The position numbers and the translations under genes are program-made. This document shows, one piece after another, positions 43,720 through 53,049 of a stretch of 58,286 nt of DNA. The stretch's first letter is position 1, and each line of letters begins with the position of its first letter. The notes beneath the pieces were generated by a model. It saw only the letters and a list, made by a program, of their open reading frames with translations. It was not told the DNA's origin and did not search any database. This DNA comes from Fictibacillus aquaticus (GTDB lineage Bacteria > Bacillota > Bacilli > Bacillales > Fictibacillaceae), in contig NZ_NOII01000013.1 in assembly GCF_002245695.1 (NCBI RefSeq), positions 1 to 58,286 of the forward strand, in the 5' to 3' direction.

Positions 43720-44436
43720 TTGGAAAAACGGTACTGGTGGATTATCTTTATTTACTTTGCCATGCAGTTTTCTGGCATTTTAGCAAAGCCAATTCTTACG
43801 GCGCTTGATATACCGCGAACGGAATGGGCTGGACTGTGGGGAACGTACAGCTTCGCGCTCGCTCTCATCCTGATTTTGATCTTGCTGCGACCGGATATCC
43901 GTGACCGCCACCAGCGCGGCGGACGCGTTTCGCGCGGCAGTGCCGTATTGTGGGCGATCGGTGGTATTTTCATGGCGTATGCCGCTCAAATTATCGCGAT
44001 TACGATTGAATCAAAAATTTTCGGCGTCCCAACTGGCTCACAGAACACGAAGGATCTTGTTGAGATCACAAAGCACACACCATACTTTATGGTCGTTGCC
44101 GCTCTGATCGGACCGATTTTAGAAGAAATCGTATTCCGTAAGATTCTGTTCGGCAGACTGTACGGCCGCTTCGGATTTTTCCTCGCGGCGCTTATCAGCT
44201 CTCTTGTTTTCGCAGCCGTGCACATGGATTTTTCACATCTTCTTATTTATTCAGCGATCGGATTCACCTTCGCTTATCTATATGTAAAAACAAAACGCCT
44301 GCTCGTCCCAATCATCGCGCATATGTCTATGAACTCTCTCGTCCTGCTCGTACAGTTCGTGTTTGCGGACCAAATCCGAGAATATGAGAAACAAATGGAT
44401 ACGATGCAATTCATCTTTGGAGGATTTTTATCATGA
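43720..44436 (+). CDS. ydiL: CPBP-family (CAAX-like) intramembrane protease
   Basis: A 238-residue membrane protein with about seven helices. The glutamate-protease motif EEIVFRK (EExxxR), a histidine in AAVHMDFSHL and another in IIAHMSMNSL are the three CPBP signature sites. It is the ortholog of B. subtilis YdiL by position next to groES. The TTG at 43720 is chosen because AAAGGAG precedes it at 9 bases. It overlaps ydiK by 4 bp (ATGA). Divergent from groESL. Substrate unknown. Confidence 0.87.
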   Translation: MEKRYWWIIFIYFAMQFSGILAKPILTALDIPRTEWAGLWGTYSFALALILILILLRPDIRDRHQRGGRVSRGSAVLWAIGGIFMAYAAQIIAITIESKIFGVPTGSQNTKDLVEITKHTPYFMVVAALIGPILEEIVFRKILFGRLYGRFGFFLAALISSLVFAAVHMDFSHLLIYSAIGFTFAYLYVKTKRLLVPIIAHMSMNSLVLLVQFVFADQIREYEKQMDTMQFIFGGFLS

Positions 44437-44633
44437 GAACATCACCGCTCTTCATGGGCTTTCTGTACACTGTAATCGGAGTTGTCTTCACTTATCTGGC
44501 AATCCACTATGCGCAGGATTATGGACTGACAAGCATCTGGACGATTATCACGATGGTCGTCGCCACATTCGACTTCGCCAACGCGATCCGCTACTTCGCG
44601 TTTCATAGGCATTTGAAGAAGAAAAGAAAATAA
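44433..44633 (+). CDS. ydiK: YdiK-like small membrane protein
   Basis: A 66-residue protein with two hydrophobic helices (LFMGFLYTVIGVVFTYLA and SIWTIITMVVATFDFANAI) and a basic tail RHLKKKRK. It matches B. subtilis YdiK (DUF4305) in size, layout and position directly after ydiL, with translational overlap. Function unknown. Confidence 0.85.
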   Translation: MRTSPLFMGFLYTVIGVVFTYLAIHYAQDYGLTSIWTIITMVVATFDFANAIRYFAFHRHLKKKRK

Positions 44634-44643
44634 CCTAGTTTTT

Positions 44644-44689
44644 GGGGTCCGGTACCATCACTGATTTAGCAGTGGAGGTACCGGACCCC
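44644..44689. repeat. GGGGTCCGGTACC palindrome, copy 1
   Basis: GGGGTCCGGTACC (44644-44656) and GGTACCGGACCCC (44677-44689) form a perfect 13-bp stem with a 20-nt loop that itself contains CACTG/CAGTG. It lies between convergent genes and may help terminate ydiK transcription. Confidence 0.75.
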
Positions 44690-44727
44690 ATTTTAATTAT
44701 TTCGCGCTATATCCCAGAAATTAAAAA

Positions 44728-44779
44728 CCGGGGTACGGTACCTCTAAAGCCAATGGCGATAGAGGTACCGTACCCCGGT
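44728..44779. repeat. GGGGTACGGTACC palindrome, copy 2
   Basis: ACCGGGGTACGGTACCTCT and its exact complement form a 19-bp stem. This copy has TACGG instead of TCCGG in both arms, a compensated change. It lies 10 bp beyond tatC and can act as its terminator. Confidence 0.75.
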
Positions 44780-44789
44780 TTCTTTATAA

Positions 44790-45551
44790 CTATGAAGTGA
44801 TCTCTTCCTCGAGCAGCGCGTCTTCCTCAGCCTGCAGTCTCTTGCGGTACGCAAAGCCTGAGATAAAGATGCTGATCTCGTACAGGACGATCAGCGGGAG
44901 TGTGACCATAAGATGCGACACGAGCTCCGGCGGTGTGATCATGCCAGCGATAACGAGAATGGCAAAGTAAGAGAATTTACGGATATTCTTCAGTAGCATC
45001 GGTGTGACCAGTCCGAGTCTCGTCAGGAACATCACGAGTATCGGAAACTGGAAGATGAGTCCGAACGGCAATGTCATGCTGAACAGAAACGAAAAGTACT
45101 CCTGAATGCCGTATTCCCCTTCTACCTTCAGCGTTTCCGCAATGTTGCTCATAAATGTGACAACGAATGGAAACAGCAGCAAGTATGAAAATGCAATTCC
45201 AGCAAGGAAAAGAGCAAAGGAAATAGGAATGTACATGAGCGTGACTCTTCGTTCGTTCTCATACAGACCGGGGCTGATGAACGCCCATAGCTGGTAGAGC
45301 GCGACCGGCGCCGTCATGACTAAGCCAATAATAAAGGCAAACGAAATATATACTTTTAACGGGTCGGTCAGATCAAACGCGTTCATCTGTATATTCTGCG
45401 CGATCGAATCGTTCTGCAAATACACAATAACGGGCCGCGATAGAAAGAATCCTGCGACCATGAACAAAAGAAAGACGGCACTGATGATGATGAGCCGCTT
45501 TCTTAATTCACCGATATGATCATATACAGACATGTTTTTATCTTGTGTCAT
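44790..45551 (-). CDS. tatC: Sec-independent protein translocase TatC
   Basis: A 253-residue membrane protein, receptor core of the twin-arginine export system. The N-terminal HIGELRKRLI and the segment FSYLLLFPFVVTFM with six helices are typical, as is FQFPILVMFLTRLGLV. It corresponds to B. subtilis TatCy by position after tatA. It exports folded proteins with twin-arginine signals. 13 bp after tatA; ends at a palindromic repeat. Confidence 0.95.
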   Translation of the reverse strand: MTQDKNMSVYDHIGELRKRLIIISAVFLLFMVAGFFLSRPVIVYLQNDSIAQNIQMNAFDLTDPLKVYISFAFIIGLVMTAPVALYQLWAFISPGLYENERRVTLMYIPISFALFLAGIAFSYLLLFPFVVTFMSNIAETLKVEGEYGIQEYFSFLFSMTLPFGLIFQFPILVMFLTRLGLVTPMLLKNIRKFSYFAILVIAGMITPPELVSHLMVTLPLIVLYEISIFISGFAYRKRLQAEEDALLEEEITS

Positions 45552-45564
45552 ATCTTTAACATCC

Positions 45565-45783
45565 TTACTTTTTCACGTCGCTGTCCTTTTTGTCATCCTT
45601 ATCGTGCTCGTCCATGATGCCTTGAGTTGCACTCTTGAATTCTTTCAGCGTCTTGCCTGCTGCACGTCCAAGCTCTGGCAGCTTTTTCGGTCCGAAGATG
45701 ATAAGTGCTGCAAGTCCGATTACAACGGCACTTCCTGGCCCAATCCAACCGATAACAAGTGAACTTCCTACTAATCCGATCAT
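45565..45783 (-). CDS. tatA: Sec-independent translocase subunit TatA
   Basis: A 72-residue protein with one N-terminal helix, then the hinge and amphipathic helix FGPKKLPELGRAAGKTLKEFK, which is the family signature, and an Asp/Lys-rich tail. It forms the pore-like component of the Tat system; counterpart of TatAy. ATG with AGGAGGTG upstream, 24 bp after rex. Confidence 0.95.
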   Translation of the reverse strand: MIGLVGSSLVIGWIGPGSAVVIGLAALIIFGPKKLPELGRAAGKTLKEFKSATQGIMDEHDKDDKKDSDVKK

Positions 45784-45807
45784 TCTTACACCTCCTATTA
45801 GACTGTT

Positions 45808-46455
45808 TTATTGTTGTTCAACAGGATATTGCTTCATAAAATAAACGAGTGACTGCAGCTCTACGGCAAGGTCGATGTGATGGACCCGAATGTGCGGTGG
45901 AACCGTCAGCCTCGCAGGCGTGAAATTCAATATGCCTTTTATCCCCGCTTCCGCCAGATCATCAGCGATTGGCTGTGCGGCGCCGACTGGAACGGTTAAG
46001 ATCGCGACATCGATCTCTCTTGTCGCCAGCTCTTTTTTAATGTCGTTGATATGGTAGATCGGCACATCCGCGATCTCGGTCCCGATCTTGTTGGGATCAA
46101 CATCAAACGCCAGCTGTATCATTGTGTTGTTGTTCTTTGTAAAATTGTAATGCAAGAAAGCGGTACCTAAATTACCGACACCGATCAGTGCCACAGGTGT
46201 TGTTTCATCCTGGCTCAGCGTTTTGGCGAAAAAGGAAAGCAAATAATTGACGTTATAGCCATATCCCTTTTTTCCAAGTGCGCCGAAATAGGAAAAGTCG
46301 CGCCTGATGGTTGCCGAATCGACCTTCACCGCCTCGGCCAGTTCAGCGGATGATACACGCTGTTTGCCCGATACGGAAAGGTTTTTTAAAAACCGGTAAT
46401 ATAGTGGAAGCCTCTTGGCTGTTGCCTGCGGTATTTTCAATTGTTCTTGGCTCAT
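45808..46455 (-). CDS. rex: Redox-sensing repressor Rex
   Basis: A 215-residue transcription factor that senses the NADH/NAD+ ratio and represses fermentation and respiration genes. It has an N-terminal winged helix ([20 protein letters not shown]) and a Rossmann fold with [13 protein letters not shown] and [10 protein letters not shown]. The start at 46455 is supported by GGAGGG upstream; the longer frame lacks one. Upstream of tatA, downstream of moaC as in B. subtilis. Confidence 0.95.
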   Translation of the reverse strand: MSQEQLKIPQATAKRLPLYYRFLKNLSVSGKQRVSSAELAEAVKVDSATIRRDFSYFGALGKKGYGYNVNYLLSFFAKTLSQDETTPVALIGVGNLGTAFLHYNFTKNNNTMIQLAFDVDPNKIGTEIADVPIYHINDIKKELATREIDVAILTVPVGAAQPIADDLAEAGIKGILNFTPARLTVPPHIRVHHIDLAVELQSLVYFMKQYPVEQQ

Positions 46456-46511
46456 TTTAGCCCTCCAGCATGAGAAAGCTTGTCCCATCTATTGTAGCAT
46501 ATTTTTTCCGG

Positions 46512-46997
46512 TTATTCTTCCCGGTGAAAATCTCCATTTTTCCCGCCAGTCTTGAGGACGAGCGATGTTGGCCCGATGATCATGCCTTTGTCTGCCGACT
46601 TGCACATATCATATACGGTCAATGCCGCAGCCGAAACCGCCGTCAGCGCTTCCATTTCCACGCCCGTCGATCCCTTCGTCCGCACTTCACACTGTATGTT
46701 TAATATGTAAGATTCCTCACTCAGATCCCATGAAAAAGACAAGTCTACACCCGACAGTGATAACGGGTGGCACATCGGAATCCACTCAGATGTCTTCTTC
46801 GCCGCCATGATCCCCGCAACCTGCGCGACTGCCAGAACATCGCCTTTTGAAAAGCCGCCTTCTCGTATTTTATTATAAATGGTCTTGTTGACCGTAACGG
46901 CGCTTTTCGCCACAGCCGTTCGCAGCGTCGTTTCTTTCTCAGAAATATCCACCATCCGGGCGCGGCCTTCTTCATTAAAATGAGTTAACTTATCCAT
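46512..46997 (-). CDS. moaC: Cyclic pyranopterin monophosphate synthase MoaC
   Basis: A 161-residue enzyme of molybdenum cofactor biosynthesis, converting the MoaA product to cyclic pyranopterin monophosphate. [25 protein letters not shown] and [21 protein letters not shown] are family signatures. The start at 46997 (AGGAGGGC upstream) gives the normal length; the long N-terminal extension in the same frame runs through palindromic repeats and is not real. Confidence 0.96.
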   Translation of the reverse strand: MDKLTHFNEEGRARMVDISEKETTLRTAVAKSAVTVNKTIYNKIREGGFSKGDVLAVAQVAGIMAAKKTSEWIPMCHPLSLSGVDLSFSWDLSEESYILNIQCEVRTKGSTGVEMEALTAVSAAALTVYDMCKSADKGMIIGPTSLVLKTGGKNGDFHREE

Positions 46998-47108
46998 GAC
47001 TCGCCCTCCTTTCCTAGAATATACAATAACTACCCCGCCCCTGTCCTCATCCATCCCTTCATAAATATAACGAAATCTTGAACAATTCGTTGTTTGGTGG
47101 TTTGTTTT

Positions 47109-47158
47109 GGGGTACGGTACTCGCGCTTCAAAGGAAAGGCGCGGTGCCGGCGTTACGG
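47109..47158. repeat. GGGGTACGGTAC palindrome, degenerate copy
   Basis: Left arm GGGGTACGGTAC (47109-47120) is good. The right side (GGTGCCGGCGTTACGGG) is degraded. An inner CGCGC...GCGCG hairpin survives. Confidence 0.5.
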
Positions 47159-47161
47159 GTT

Positions 47162-47192
47162 GGGGGTCCGGTACCAAAGGTACCGGACCCCC
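47162..47192. repeat. GGGGGTCCGGTACC palindrome, copy 3
   Basis: A perfect 14-bp stem (GGGGGTCCGGTACC/GGTACCGGACCCCC) with only three loop bases. It is the most compact member of the family. Confidence 0.75.
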
Positions 47193-47308
47193 AACCACCC
47201 ACTCACTGTCTCCTAGTTGCCACGCAGGAAACGAGTGGGCTACACTAGAGTTATATAAATAGAAGCGGTATGGGGTATAATTCCCCTTTTCCATAGAGGT
47301 GAACAGCG

Positions 47309-49243
47309 ATGATTATTTTACAGGTGAATGATGTCAGCAAATCATATGGTGCTGAACCGATTTTAAAGAATATTAAGCTTGAAGTACAAAAGGGTGAGCG
47401 TATCGCCCTTGTCGGAAGAAACGGTGCCGGAAAGTCCACCCTTCTCCGCATGGTGACTGGGGAATTGTCTCATGACACTGGCCATATCATGATTCCGAAA
47501 GATGTACAGGTCGGCTATCTGTCTCAGGATGCCGGTCTCGACTCTGAGAAATCGATCTGGAACGAGATGCTGAGCGTGTTTGACCATCTTCGCCAGATGG
47601 AGCGCCGTCTGCGGCAGATGGAAGAACAGATGGGTGATCCGGTTGTTCTCGCCAACGAAGCGGAATACAGCCGTGTTTTAAAAGAATACGATGAGCTTCA
47701 GGTGACATTTAAGGACCTCGGCGGCTATCAATATGAAGCAGACATCCGCAACGTGCTCCACGGATTTCAGTTCAGCGAGTTCGACCGCGAGACGCCTGTC
47801 CACACGCTGAGCGGCGGACAGAAAACACGCCTTGCGCTCGCTAAACTTTTATTAACAAAGCCAGACCTTCTCATACTGGATGAGCCGACCAACCATTTGG
47901 ACATTAAGACGCTCACGTGGCTTGAGCAATATTTACAGTCGTATCCCGGCGGAATCCTAATCGTTTCCCACGACCGTTATTTCTTAGACAAAATCGTCAC
48001 AACGGTCTACGAGATCTCGAGGCTCCGTTCCGCTCGCTATGTGGGGAACTATTCCAAGTACCTCGAGCTGAAGGCAGAGCGCTTTGAACAGGAAATGCGC
48101 GAATTCGAAAAGCAGCAGGATCAGATTGCGAAGCTGCAGGATTTCGTGCAGCGCAACATCGCCCGTGCTTCTACGACCAAGCGGGCGCAGAGCCGCCGCA
48201 AGCAGCTGGAATCCATTGAAGTTCTCGACCGTCCGGCGGGCACAGAGAAATCGGCTTACTTCTCGTTTGATATCGACCGCCAAAGCGGAAACGATGTACT
48301 TAAGCTGAACAACGTATCGACTGGATACAGTCCGAATGAACCGCTGTTCAAGCCGGTTAACTATCATATATCCCGTCAGGACAGCGTCGCAATCGTCGGT
48401 CCGAATGGGATCGGGAAGTCCACTCTGTTAAAAGCGATACGCAAAGAGCTGCCGCTTCTCACAGGCGATATCCAATACGGAACGAACGTAAAGATCGGCC
48501 ATTATGATCAGGAGCAGGCTAACCTGACTTCTAACAAAACACTTCTGAAAGAGCTATGGGATGACTACCCGCTAAAAACGGAGAATGAGATCCGCTCGAT
48601 CCTCGGGCAGTTCCTGTTCAGCGGTGATGATGTACAGAAGTACGTGAACGAGCTGAGCGGCGGACAGAAAGCACGGCTTGCGCTCGCGAAGCTAATGATG
48701 CAGAAATCCAATGTCCTGCTGCTAGACGAGCCGACGAACCACTTGGACCTCGACAGCAAGGAAGTGCTCGAGAATGCACTCATCAACTATCCAGGCACGA
48801 TTATTTTCGTATCGCATGACCGTTACTTCATCAACCGTATCGCGACAAAAGTAGCTGAGCTGTCTAAAGAAGGCATAACCGGCTACCTTGGGGATTACGA
48901 TTATTATGTAGAGAAAAAAGCCGAGATGAAAGCGCGCGAAGAGATCGAAAAGCAGGAAAGCTCGACCACGGGTGTCTCTACTTCTGCTCCGGCACCTGGT
49001 TCTGGAAAGCACGCGATCGACAAGGAAAGCAAAAAAGCCGACCGCAAGCGCCAGCGCCGCATTGAAGAGATCGAATCCGAGCTGGAAGGACTTGAGGAGC
49101 AAGCCGCTTCCTATGAAGAAGCCCTATGCGACCCAGAAGTATTCCAAGACTATGAAAAAACAGCCGATTTCCAGAGTAAACTGGATGCTGTTAACGTGAA
49201 AATCGAGCAGTTGATGGAAGAATGGGAAGAACTGCAGCAATAA
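47309..49243 (+). CDS. ydiF: ABC-F family ATPase
   Basis: A 644-residue soluble protein with two ABC domains and no membrane part, counterpart of B. subtilis YdiF. Domain 1: Walker [10 protein letters not shown], signature [11 protein letters not shown], Walker [13 protein letters not shown]. The interdomain linker is basic and coiled-coil. Domain 2: [33 protein letters not shown] charged C-terminal coiled coil ends the protein. ABC-F proteins act at the ribosome E-site in translation or antibiotic protection. ATG with AGAGGTG upstream. Opposite strand to moaC, as in B. subtilis. Confidence 0.93.
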   Translation: MIILQVNDVSKSYGAEPILKNIKLEVQKGERIALVGRNGAGKSTLLRMVTGELSHDTGHIMIPKDVQVGYLSQDAGLDSEKSIWNEMLSVFDHLRQMERRLRQMEEQMGDPVVLANEAEYSRVLKEYDELQVTFKDLGGYQYEADIRNVLHGFQFSEFDRETPVHTLSGGQKTRLALAKLLLTKPDLLILDEPTNHLDIKTLTWLEQYLQSYPGGILIVSHDRYFLDKIVTTVYEISRLRSARYVGNYSKYLELKAERFEQEMREFEKQQDQIAKLQDFVQRNIARASTTKRAQSRRKQLESIEVLDRPAGTEKSAYFSFDIDRQSGNDVLKLNNVSTGYSPNEPLFKPVNYHISRQDSVAIVGPNGIGKSTLLKAIRKELPLLTGDIQYGTNVKIGHYDQEQANLTSNKTLLKELWDDYPLKTENEIRSILGQFLFSGDDVQKYVNELSGGQKARLALAKLMMQKSNVLLLDEPTNHLDLDSKEVLENALINYPGTIIFVSHDRYFINRIATKVAELSKEGITGYLGDYDYYVEKKAEMKAREEIEKQESSTTGVSTSAPAPGSGKHAIDKESKKADRKRQRRIEEIESELEGLEEQAASYEEALCDPEVFQDYEKTADFQSKLDAVNVKIEQLMEEWEELQQ

Positions 49244-49258
49244 CAAGGAAAACCCTCA

Positions 49259-49271
49259 GGGGGTCCGGTAC
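49259..49271. repeat. GGGGTCCGGTAC half-element
   Basis: GGGGGTCCGGTAC directly after ydiF; the partner arm is reduced to CGGTGCC. A single remnant of the palindrome family. Confidence 0.5.
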
Positions 49272-49407
49272 TTCGGTGCCAAGTCTCCTGATGGTTTTTT
49301 AGTTTGCGGGGTTTTTGTAGAAGGCTCTTTTCGTATAGATGTTGCTATTTGGATCATTTCAAGGAGTAGCATTAAATAATTGGAACATTACCTTAATATT
49401 AATTGAA

Positions 49408-49920
49408 CTATACTAATTCTGGATCTTGAATCAATAAGTCATTCAAACAAATGATCTTGCATCCTTTACTTTCATAATAGTCCACCATATCATCAATTTT
49501 CTTTTTATCATAACTGGTAATGCAATCTGATAGCACACTAACCCCATAGTTTGATTTACGTAAGTTATAGCAAGTTGACTTAACACAAGCAACAGCATCT
49601 GCTCCAGTGATGTAAAAGTCGTCTATTTCATTTATACGAATAAAGTCTGCGAATCCTTCACTTGTTAATGCGTTTCCTTTATATTTTGTAAAAACATTTT
49701 CTGATACTATTTTCAAATCTGGAACTAATTCGGCACCTCGTGTATCTGTTTTAAAAGTTCTCGTACCAGGTGATAAATTCTCATGTCTTATATAAACAAC
49801 ATGAATATTATTTTCAACCGCCCAATCAATCGATTTGTTAATATTGTCAATGATATCTTTGTAATTCTTAGTTATGTCATTTTGAATATCAATGATTACT
49901 AAAGCTTTTTTCTGCATCAT
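49408..49920 (-). CDS. Isochorismatase-family hydrolase
   Basis: A 170-residue cysteine hydrolase. The triad is visible: Asp in LVIIDIQND, Lys in FTKYKGNAL and Cys in GADAVACVKSTC, in the usual order. The family includes nicotinamidases, ureidohydrolases and isochorismatases, and the substrate cannot be told here. Two adjacent ATG codons follow AGGAGG; the second gives better spacing. AT-rich and inserted between ydiF and tsaD, which are neighbours in B. subtilis, so it was probably acquired. Confidence 0.85.
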   Translation of the reverse strand: MMQKKALVIIDIQNDITKNYKDIIDNINKSIDWAVENNIHVVYIRHENLSPGTRTFKTDTRGAELVPDLKIVSENVFTKYKGNALTSEGFADFIRINEIDDFYITGADAVACVKSTCYNLRKSNYGVSVLSDCITSYDKKKIDDMVDYYESKGCKIICLNDLLIQDPELV

Positions 49921-50101
49921 GCTTCCTCCTAATAAATAAACCGCTGTAATATGCTACTGTAACTACAATACCATAAAAAGGGAATTTAACTTAGGTTTAT
50001 TTAAAAGCAATAATTTTTTTCGAAAAAAGCCTTAAAGAAATGCGCGGGTCGAAAATAACCATTTGCGGGTCCTGATCCCTCGTGCCAGGTCTCGGCTAGC
50101 T

Positions 50102-50147
50102 GGGGTCCGGTACACGCGGTACGCCTTGCACCGCGTACCGGACCCCC
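50102..50147. repeat. GGGGTCCGGTAC palindrome, copy 4
   Basis: GGGGTCCGGTACACGCGGTA pairs with TACCGCGTGTACC-like sequence ending CCGGACCCC; the inner arms CGCGGT/ACCGCG extend the stem. It lies between the isochorismatase gene and the DnaA boxes. Confidence 0.7.
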
Positions 50148-50181
50148 CTTTAAAAAATCCCCAAATTTATCTCAAAAAAAC

Positions 50182-50363
50182 TTATCCACAACCAAAACAC
50201 GGAAAAAACTTAGCTTTTTGTGAGTTATACATGAGTTATCCACTTTATCCACAGAATTAACACGTGAAACTGTGGATTTTGTGCACAACTTCAAATCTTT
50301 GCGGTTGCTGTCTTTCTTTTCGTTTTCCACATTATCCACAGACTTGCTGATAACTTATCCACA
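50182..50363. promoter_or_regulatory. DnaA-box cluster
   Basis: Four perfect TTATCCACA boxes (50182-50190, 50245-50253, 50332-50340, 50355-50363) and a one-mismatch TTATCCACT (50236-50244), all in one orientation, with a further TGTGGATTT in reverse near 50272. In B. subtilis a DnaA-binding cluster is known between gcp (tsaD) and ydiF, the same genomic place. Such clusters titrate DnaA and restrain replication initiation. Confidence 0.8.
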
Positions 50364-50370
50364 TTAAATA

Positions 50371-50407
50371 AAAAGAGCGATTCCTACTCTTAAAGGAACC
50401 GCTCTTC
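50371..50407 (-). terminator. tsaD terminator
   Basis: AAAGAGCG(A)TTCCTACT and its complement-like AAGGAACCGCTCTT form a hairpin just past the tsaD stop, with TTTTATTTAATG following on the minus strand. Confidence 0.7.
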
Positions 50408-50413
50408 TCTATT

Positions 50414-51424
50414 TTATTGAGCCTCTAAATCCAATCCTGGTACGCCATTCAGCGCCAGATCAGCTCTCTTGCCTTTTTTATACTCAATGCTCGCAGCTGC
50501 TCCGATCATCGCTGCATTGTCCGTGCATAGCGATAATGGCGGGATGATCAGCTCATACTGTGAGCCGGCAAACCGTGCTTCTAATCCTGCACGCAGTCCT
50601 TTGTTCGCGGCAACGCCTCCAGCAAGCAGCACTTGCTTCACGCCGTACTCTTGAGCTGCACGGAACGTTTTTTCCACAAGCACTTCTACTACACTCGCTT
50701 GAAAGCTCGCTGCCAGATCTTCCGGCTTGATCGTTTCGCCGCGCTGAGTGGCGTTATGCACAGTGTTGATAACTGCGGACTTCAAGCCGCTGAAGCTGAA
50801 ATCATAGCTTCCCGGTTCGAGCCAGGAACGCGGCAAGTCGATAACCGGCTCGCCTTCCTGCGCTAGACGGTCGATATGTGGACCGCCTGGATAAGGCATG
50901 TTCAAGGTGCGTGCCACTTTATCATACGCCTCGCCCGCTGCATCGTCCCGTGTCTCCCCGATTACTTCATACGAGCCGTGTTCTTTCATATATACAAGCT
51001 CCGTATGGCCGCCGGACACGATCAGCGTCAGCAATGGAAACTCCATCTCTGTCAGAAGTCTGTTCGCGTATATATGGCCAGCGATATGATGCACCGGTAC
51101 AAGCGGCAAGCCGTGTGCGAACGCAAAAGCTTTTGCCGCATTAACACCGATCAGCAGCGCGCCGACAAGTCCTGGTCCTTCTGTCACTGCAACAGCCGTC
51201 AGGTCACTTGGCTCCAAGCCTGCCTGCGCTAGAGCTTCCTCAAGTACAAGTGTCATCTGCTCCACATGATGTCGTGACGCTACTTCAGGAACGACGCCGC
51301 CAAAGCGTTTGTGGCTCTCAATCTGTGAAGATACGACATTCGAGACGATTTCTCTTCCGTTTTTAATGACCGCAGCGGCTGTTTCATCACAGCTCGTTTC
51401 GATCGCCAGTATCAGTTCATCCAT
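50414..51424 (-). CDS. tsaD: tRNA threonylcarbamoyladenosine synthase subunit TsaD
   Basis: A roughly 337-residue ATPase-fold protein (formerly Gcp/YdiE) that transfers the threonylcarbamoyl group to A37 of ANN-decoding tRNAs, together with TsaB and Tsa[16 protein letters not shown], the metal-binding HHVEQ and [10 protein letters not shown] segments and VSGGHTELV are classic. The start is at 51424 in TTATGATG, overlapping the rimI stop; the ATG three bases earlier is equally possible. Last gene of thiL-tsaE-tsaB-rimI-tsaD. Confidence 0.96.
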   Translation of the reverse strand: MDELILAIETSCDETAAAVIKNGREIVSNVVSSQIESHKRFGGVVPEVASRHHVEQMTLVLEEALAQAGLEPSDLTAVAVTEGPGLVGALLIGVNAAKAFAFAHGLPLVPVHHIAGHIYANRLLTEMEFPLLTLIVSGGHTELVYMKEHGSYEVIGETRDDAAGEAYDKVARTLNMPYPGGPHIDRLAQEGEPVIDLPRSWLEPGSYDFSFSGLKSAVINTVHNATQRGETIKPEDLAASFQASVVEVLVEKTFRAAQEYGVKQVLLAGGVAANKGLRAGLEARFAGSQYELIIPPLSLCTDNAAMIGAAASIEYKKGKRADLALNGVPGLDLEAQ

Positions 51425-51882
51425 CATAATTCCACCCACATGACCAGTGCATCTTCTCCGTTGTCACTGTAATAGTTTTTTCGTATGCCCCCGTTTTGAA
51501 AGCCGAGCTTTTCATACAGTTTTCTTGCCGGCGTGTTGGTTAGCCGAACTTCCAATGTCATCGTCGCCGCACCGTATCGCTTCGCAAGCTTCATCACCTG
51601 CTCAAGCAGCGCCACTCCGAGCTTTCTGCCGCGGTGTTCCGGCAGTATCGCGATATTCGTGATATGCGCTTCGTCCATGACGACCCATACGCCGCAATAG
51701 CCGATCGTCTGGAAGTTCTCTTCAATAAGCATATAATGCGCAAACTGGTTGCCAACGATCTCGTTATGAAATGCTTCTGCCGTCCAAGGTGTTGCAAACG
51801 AGCATTGCTCGATCCCGACTATATCTTCAATATCCGATATTTTCGCCATTCGATACGTGATGTTTTCCATGTTCACACTCAT
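51424..51882 (-). CDS. rimI: Ribosomal protein S18 alanine N-acetyltransferase-like
   Basis: A 152-residue GNAT-fold acetyltransferase. The acetyl-CoA motif is [15 protein letters not shown], followed by [19 protein letters not shown]. It corresponds to B. subtilis RimI (YdiD) by position between tsaB and tsaD. In E. coli the enzyme acetylates the N terminus of S18; the Gram-positive substrate is assumed. It overlaps tsaD and begins 2 bp after tsaB. Confidence 0.92.
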   Translation of the reverse strand: MSVNMENITYRMAKISDIEDIVGIEQCSFATPWTAEAFHNEIVGNQFAHYMLIEENFQTIGYCGVWVVMDEAHITNIAILPEHRGRKLGVALLEQVMKLAKRYGAATMTLEVRLTNTPARKLYEKLGFQNGGIRKNYYSDNGEDALVMWVEL

Positions 51883-51883
51883 A

Positions 51884-52585
51884 TCAAACCTGCTTATTCT
51901 GCGCCTTGAGCCAGTTTACTTCAGCTTCAGCCAGCTGCAAGTAGCTCGGCACAAATGCATGCACGTCGGCCTCAGGGTCTTTTTCCATGCCTAAACGGGC
52001 AAGCTCTGATGGCTTCGGAATATTGTCTCCTGCAGTCCCGAACACCGCGAGATCACCCATCGCATCCGCAATCGCTTCTTGATGCAGCGGCAGATCGGTT
52101 CCGATAAAAAGCACACGGCGATTATACGTCTTCAACACCTCAAGCCATTCGGCGCGCAGGATAATGCGGTCTGCAGCCAAGTTCTTAAACTCGCCATCTT
52201 CGCGTCCGTAAAGTCCTGTAAACAGCTGCGTGCGGCGTGCATCGAAAAGCGGCACGACAAGACCGTCAAAGTACTTCCCGTTCTGTGCCAGCACCTCAAG
52301 GCTTGAAACACCGACAAGCTCCTTTTTCAACGTCCAGGCAAGTGTTTTGGCCACTGTCACACCAATTCTGACTCCTGTATATGAACCCGGTCCCTGCGCC
52401 ACAGCGATTCGGTCTAAATCAGCCGGCGCTGTACCCGTTTCCTTCATCAGCTCGTCCACCGCTCGCATGAGCCGGATCGAATGGTTCTTTTTTAAATTCG
52501 TGATGATTTCCCCTGTCACGATCCCGTCCTTCAAGACCGAGATACCCATCACAAGGTTCGATGTGTCAATCGCCAAAACGTTCAT
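51884..52585 (-). CDS. tsaB: tRNA threonylcarbamoyladenosine synthase subunit TsaB
   Basis: A 233-residue ASKHA-fold partner of TsaD (YdiC in B. subtilis). N-terminal NVLAIDTSNLVMG and AVAQGPGSYTGVRIGV are family signatures. It is a scaffold with no catalysis of its own. Its ATG overlaps the tsaE stop by 4 bp, showing translational coupling. Confidence 0.95.
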   Translation of the reverse strand: MNVLAIDTSNLVMGISVLKDGIVTGEIITNLKKNHSIRLMRAVDELMKETGTAPADLDRIAVAQGPGSYTGVRIGVTVAKTLAWTLKKELVGVSSLEVLAQNGKYFDGLVVPLFDARRTQLFTGLYGREDGEFKNLAADRIILRAEWLEVLKTYNRRVLFIGTDLPLHQEAIADAMGDLAVFGTAGDNIPKPSELARLGMEKDPEADVHAFVPSYLQLAEAEVNWLKAQNKQV

Positions 52586-53037
52586 GATAAAAGCTCCTTA
52601 CATAACTTGATGTACCGCTCGCCAACAGGCTGCAGTTCGATTTCCCGCGCTGTGTCCCCTTTATGGCGGATCACAATCGCAAGCCTGTCGTCCGGCAAAT
52701 ACTCACCGATAAACTGTGCCCACTCGACGACACAGACTCCTTCGCCGTAAATGTATTCATCAAACCCGAGATCCTCATCTGAATTCTCGAGCCTGTACAC
52801 GTCCATATGATAGAGAGGAAGACGCCCGTTGTATTCCTTCATGATCGTAAAAGTCGGCGAATTCACGTTGCGCTTCACACCAAGCCCTTTGGCAAGCCCC
52901 TGGGTAAACGTTGTCTTCCCAGCGCCAAGATCGCCTTCAAGCGTCAGCACATCGCCAGGCTGGACGAGCGTTCCAAGCTTAAACGAAAGCTGGTTTGTCT
53001 CCTCAGCCGAATCCGTCTTTATCGTATAAGTCTCCAA
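52582..53037 (-). CDS. tsaE: tRNA threonylcarbamoyladenosine synthase ATPase TsaE
   Basis: A 151-residue P-loop ATPase (YdiB). Walker A is EGDLGAGKTTF, followed by NSPTFTIMKEY and LYHMDVYRL, all diagnostic. It drives turnover of the TsaB-TsaD complex. The start is a TTG with AAGGAGG upstream, 12 bp after thiL. Confidence 0.95.
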   Translation of the reverse strand: METYTIKTDSAEETNQLSFKLGTLVQPGDVLTLEGDLGAGKTTFTQGLAKGLGVKRNVNSPTFTIMKEYNGRLPLYHMDVYRLENSDEDLGFDEYIYGEGVCVVEWAQFIGEYLPDDRLAIVIRHKGDTAREIELQPVGERYIKLCKELLS

Positions 53038-53049
53038 GGCTCTTCCTCC

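Larger units (their letters stand above)
46998..47308. other. Divergent intergenic region with palindromes
   Basis: 310 bp between moaC and ydiF. It carries a degenerate GGGGTACGGTAC unit (47109-47158) and a perfect one (47162-47192). Promoters for both directions should lie here; none is certain. Confidence 0.5.
49921..50413. other. Long gap with palindrome and DnaA-box cluster
   Basis: About 490 bp between two leftward genes. It contains the GGGGTCCGGTAC palindrome at 50102-50147, the DnaA-box cluster at 50182-50363 and the tsaD terminator near 50371-50407. No open frame of note. Confidence 0.6.

Noticed and set aside
46998-47294. N-terminal extension of moaC in the same frame
   Set aside because: It would translate through two palindromic repeats, has no ribosome site, and MoaC is complete from 46997 at its normal length.
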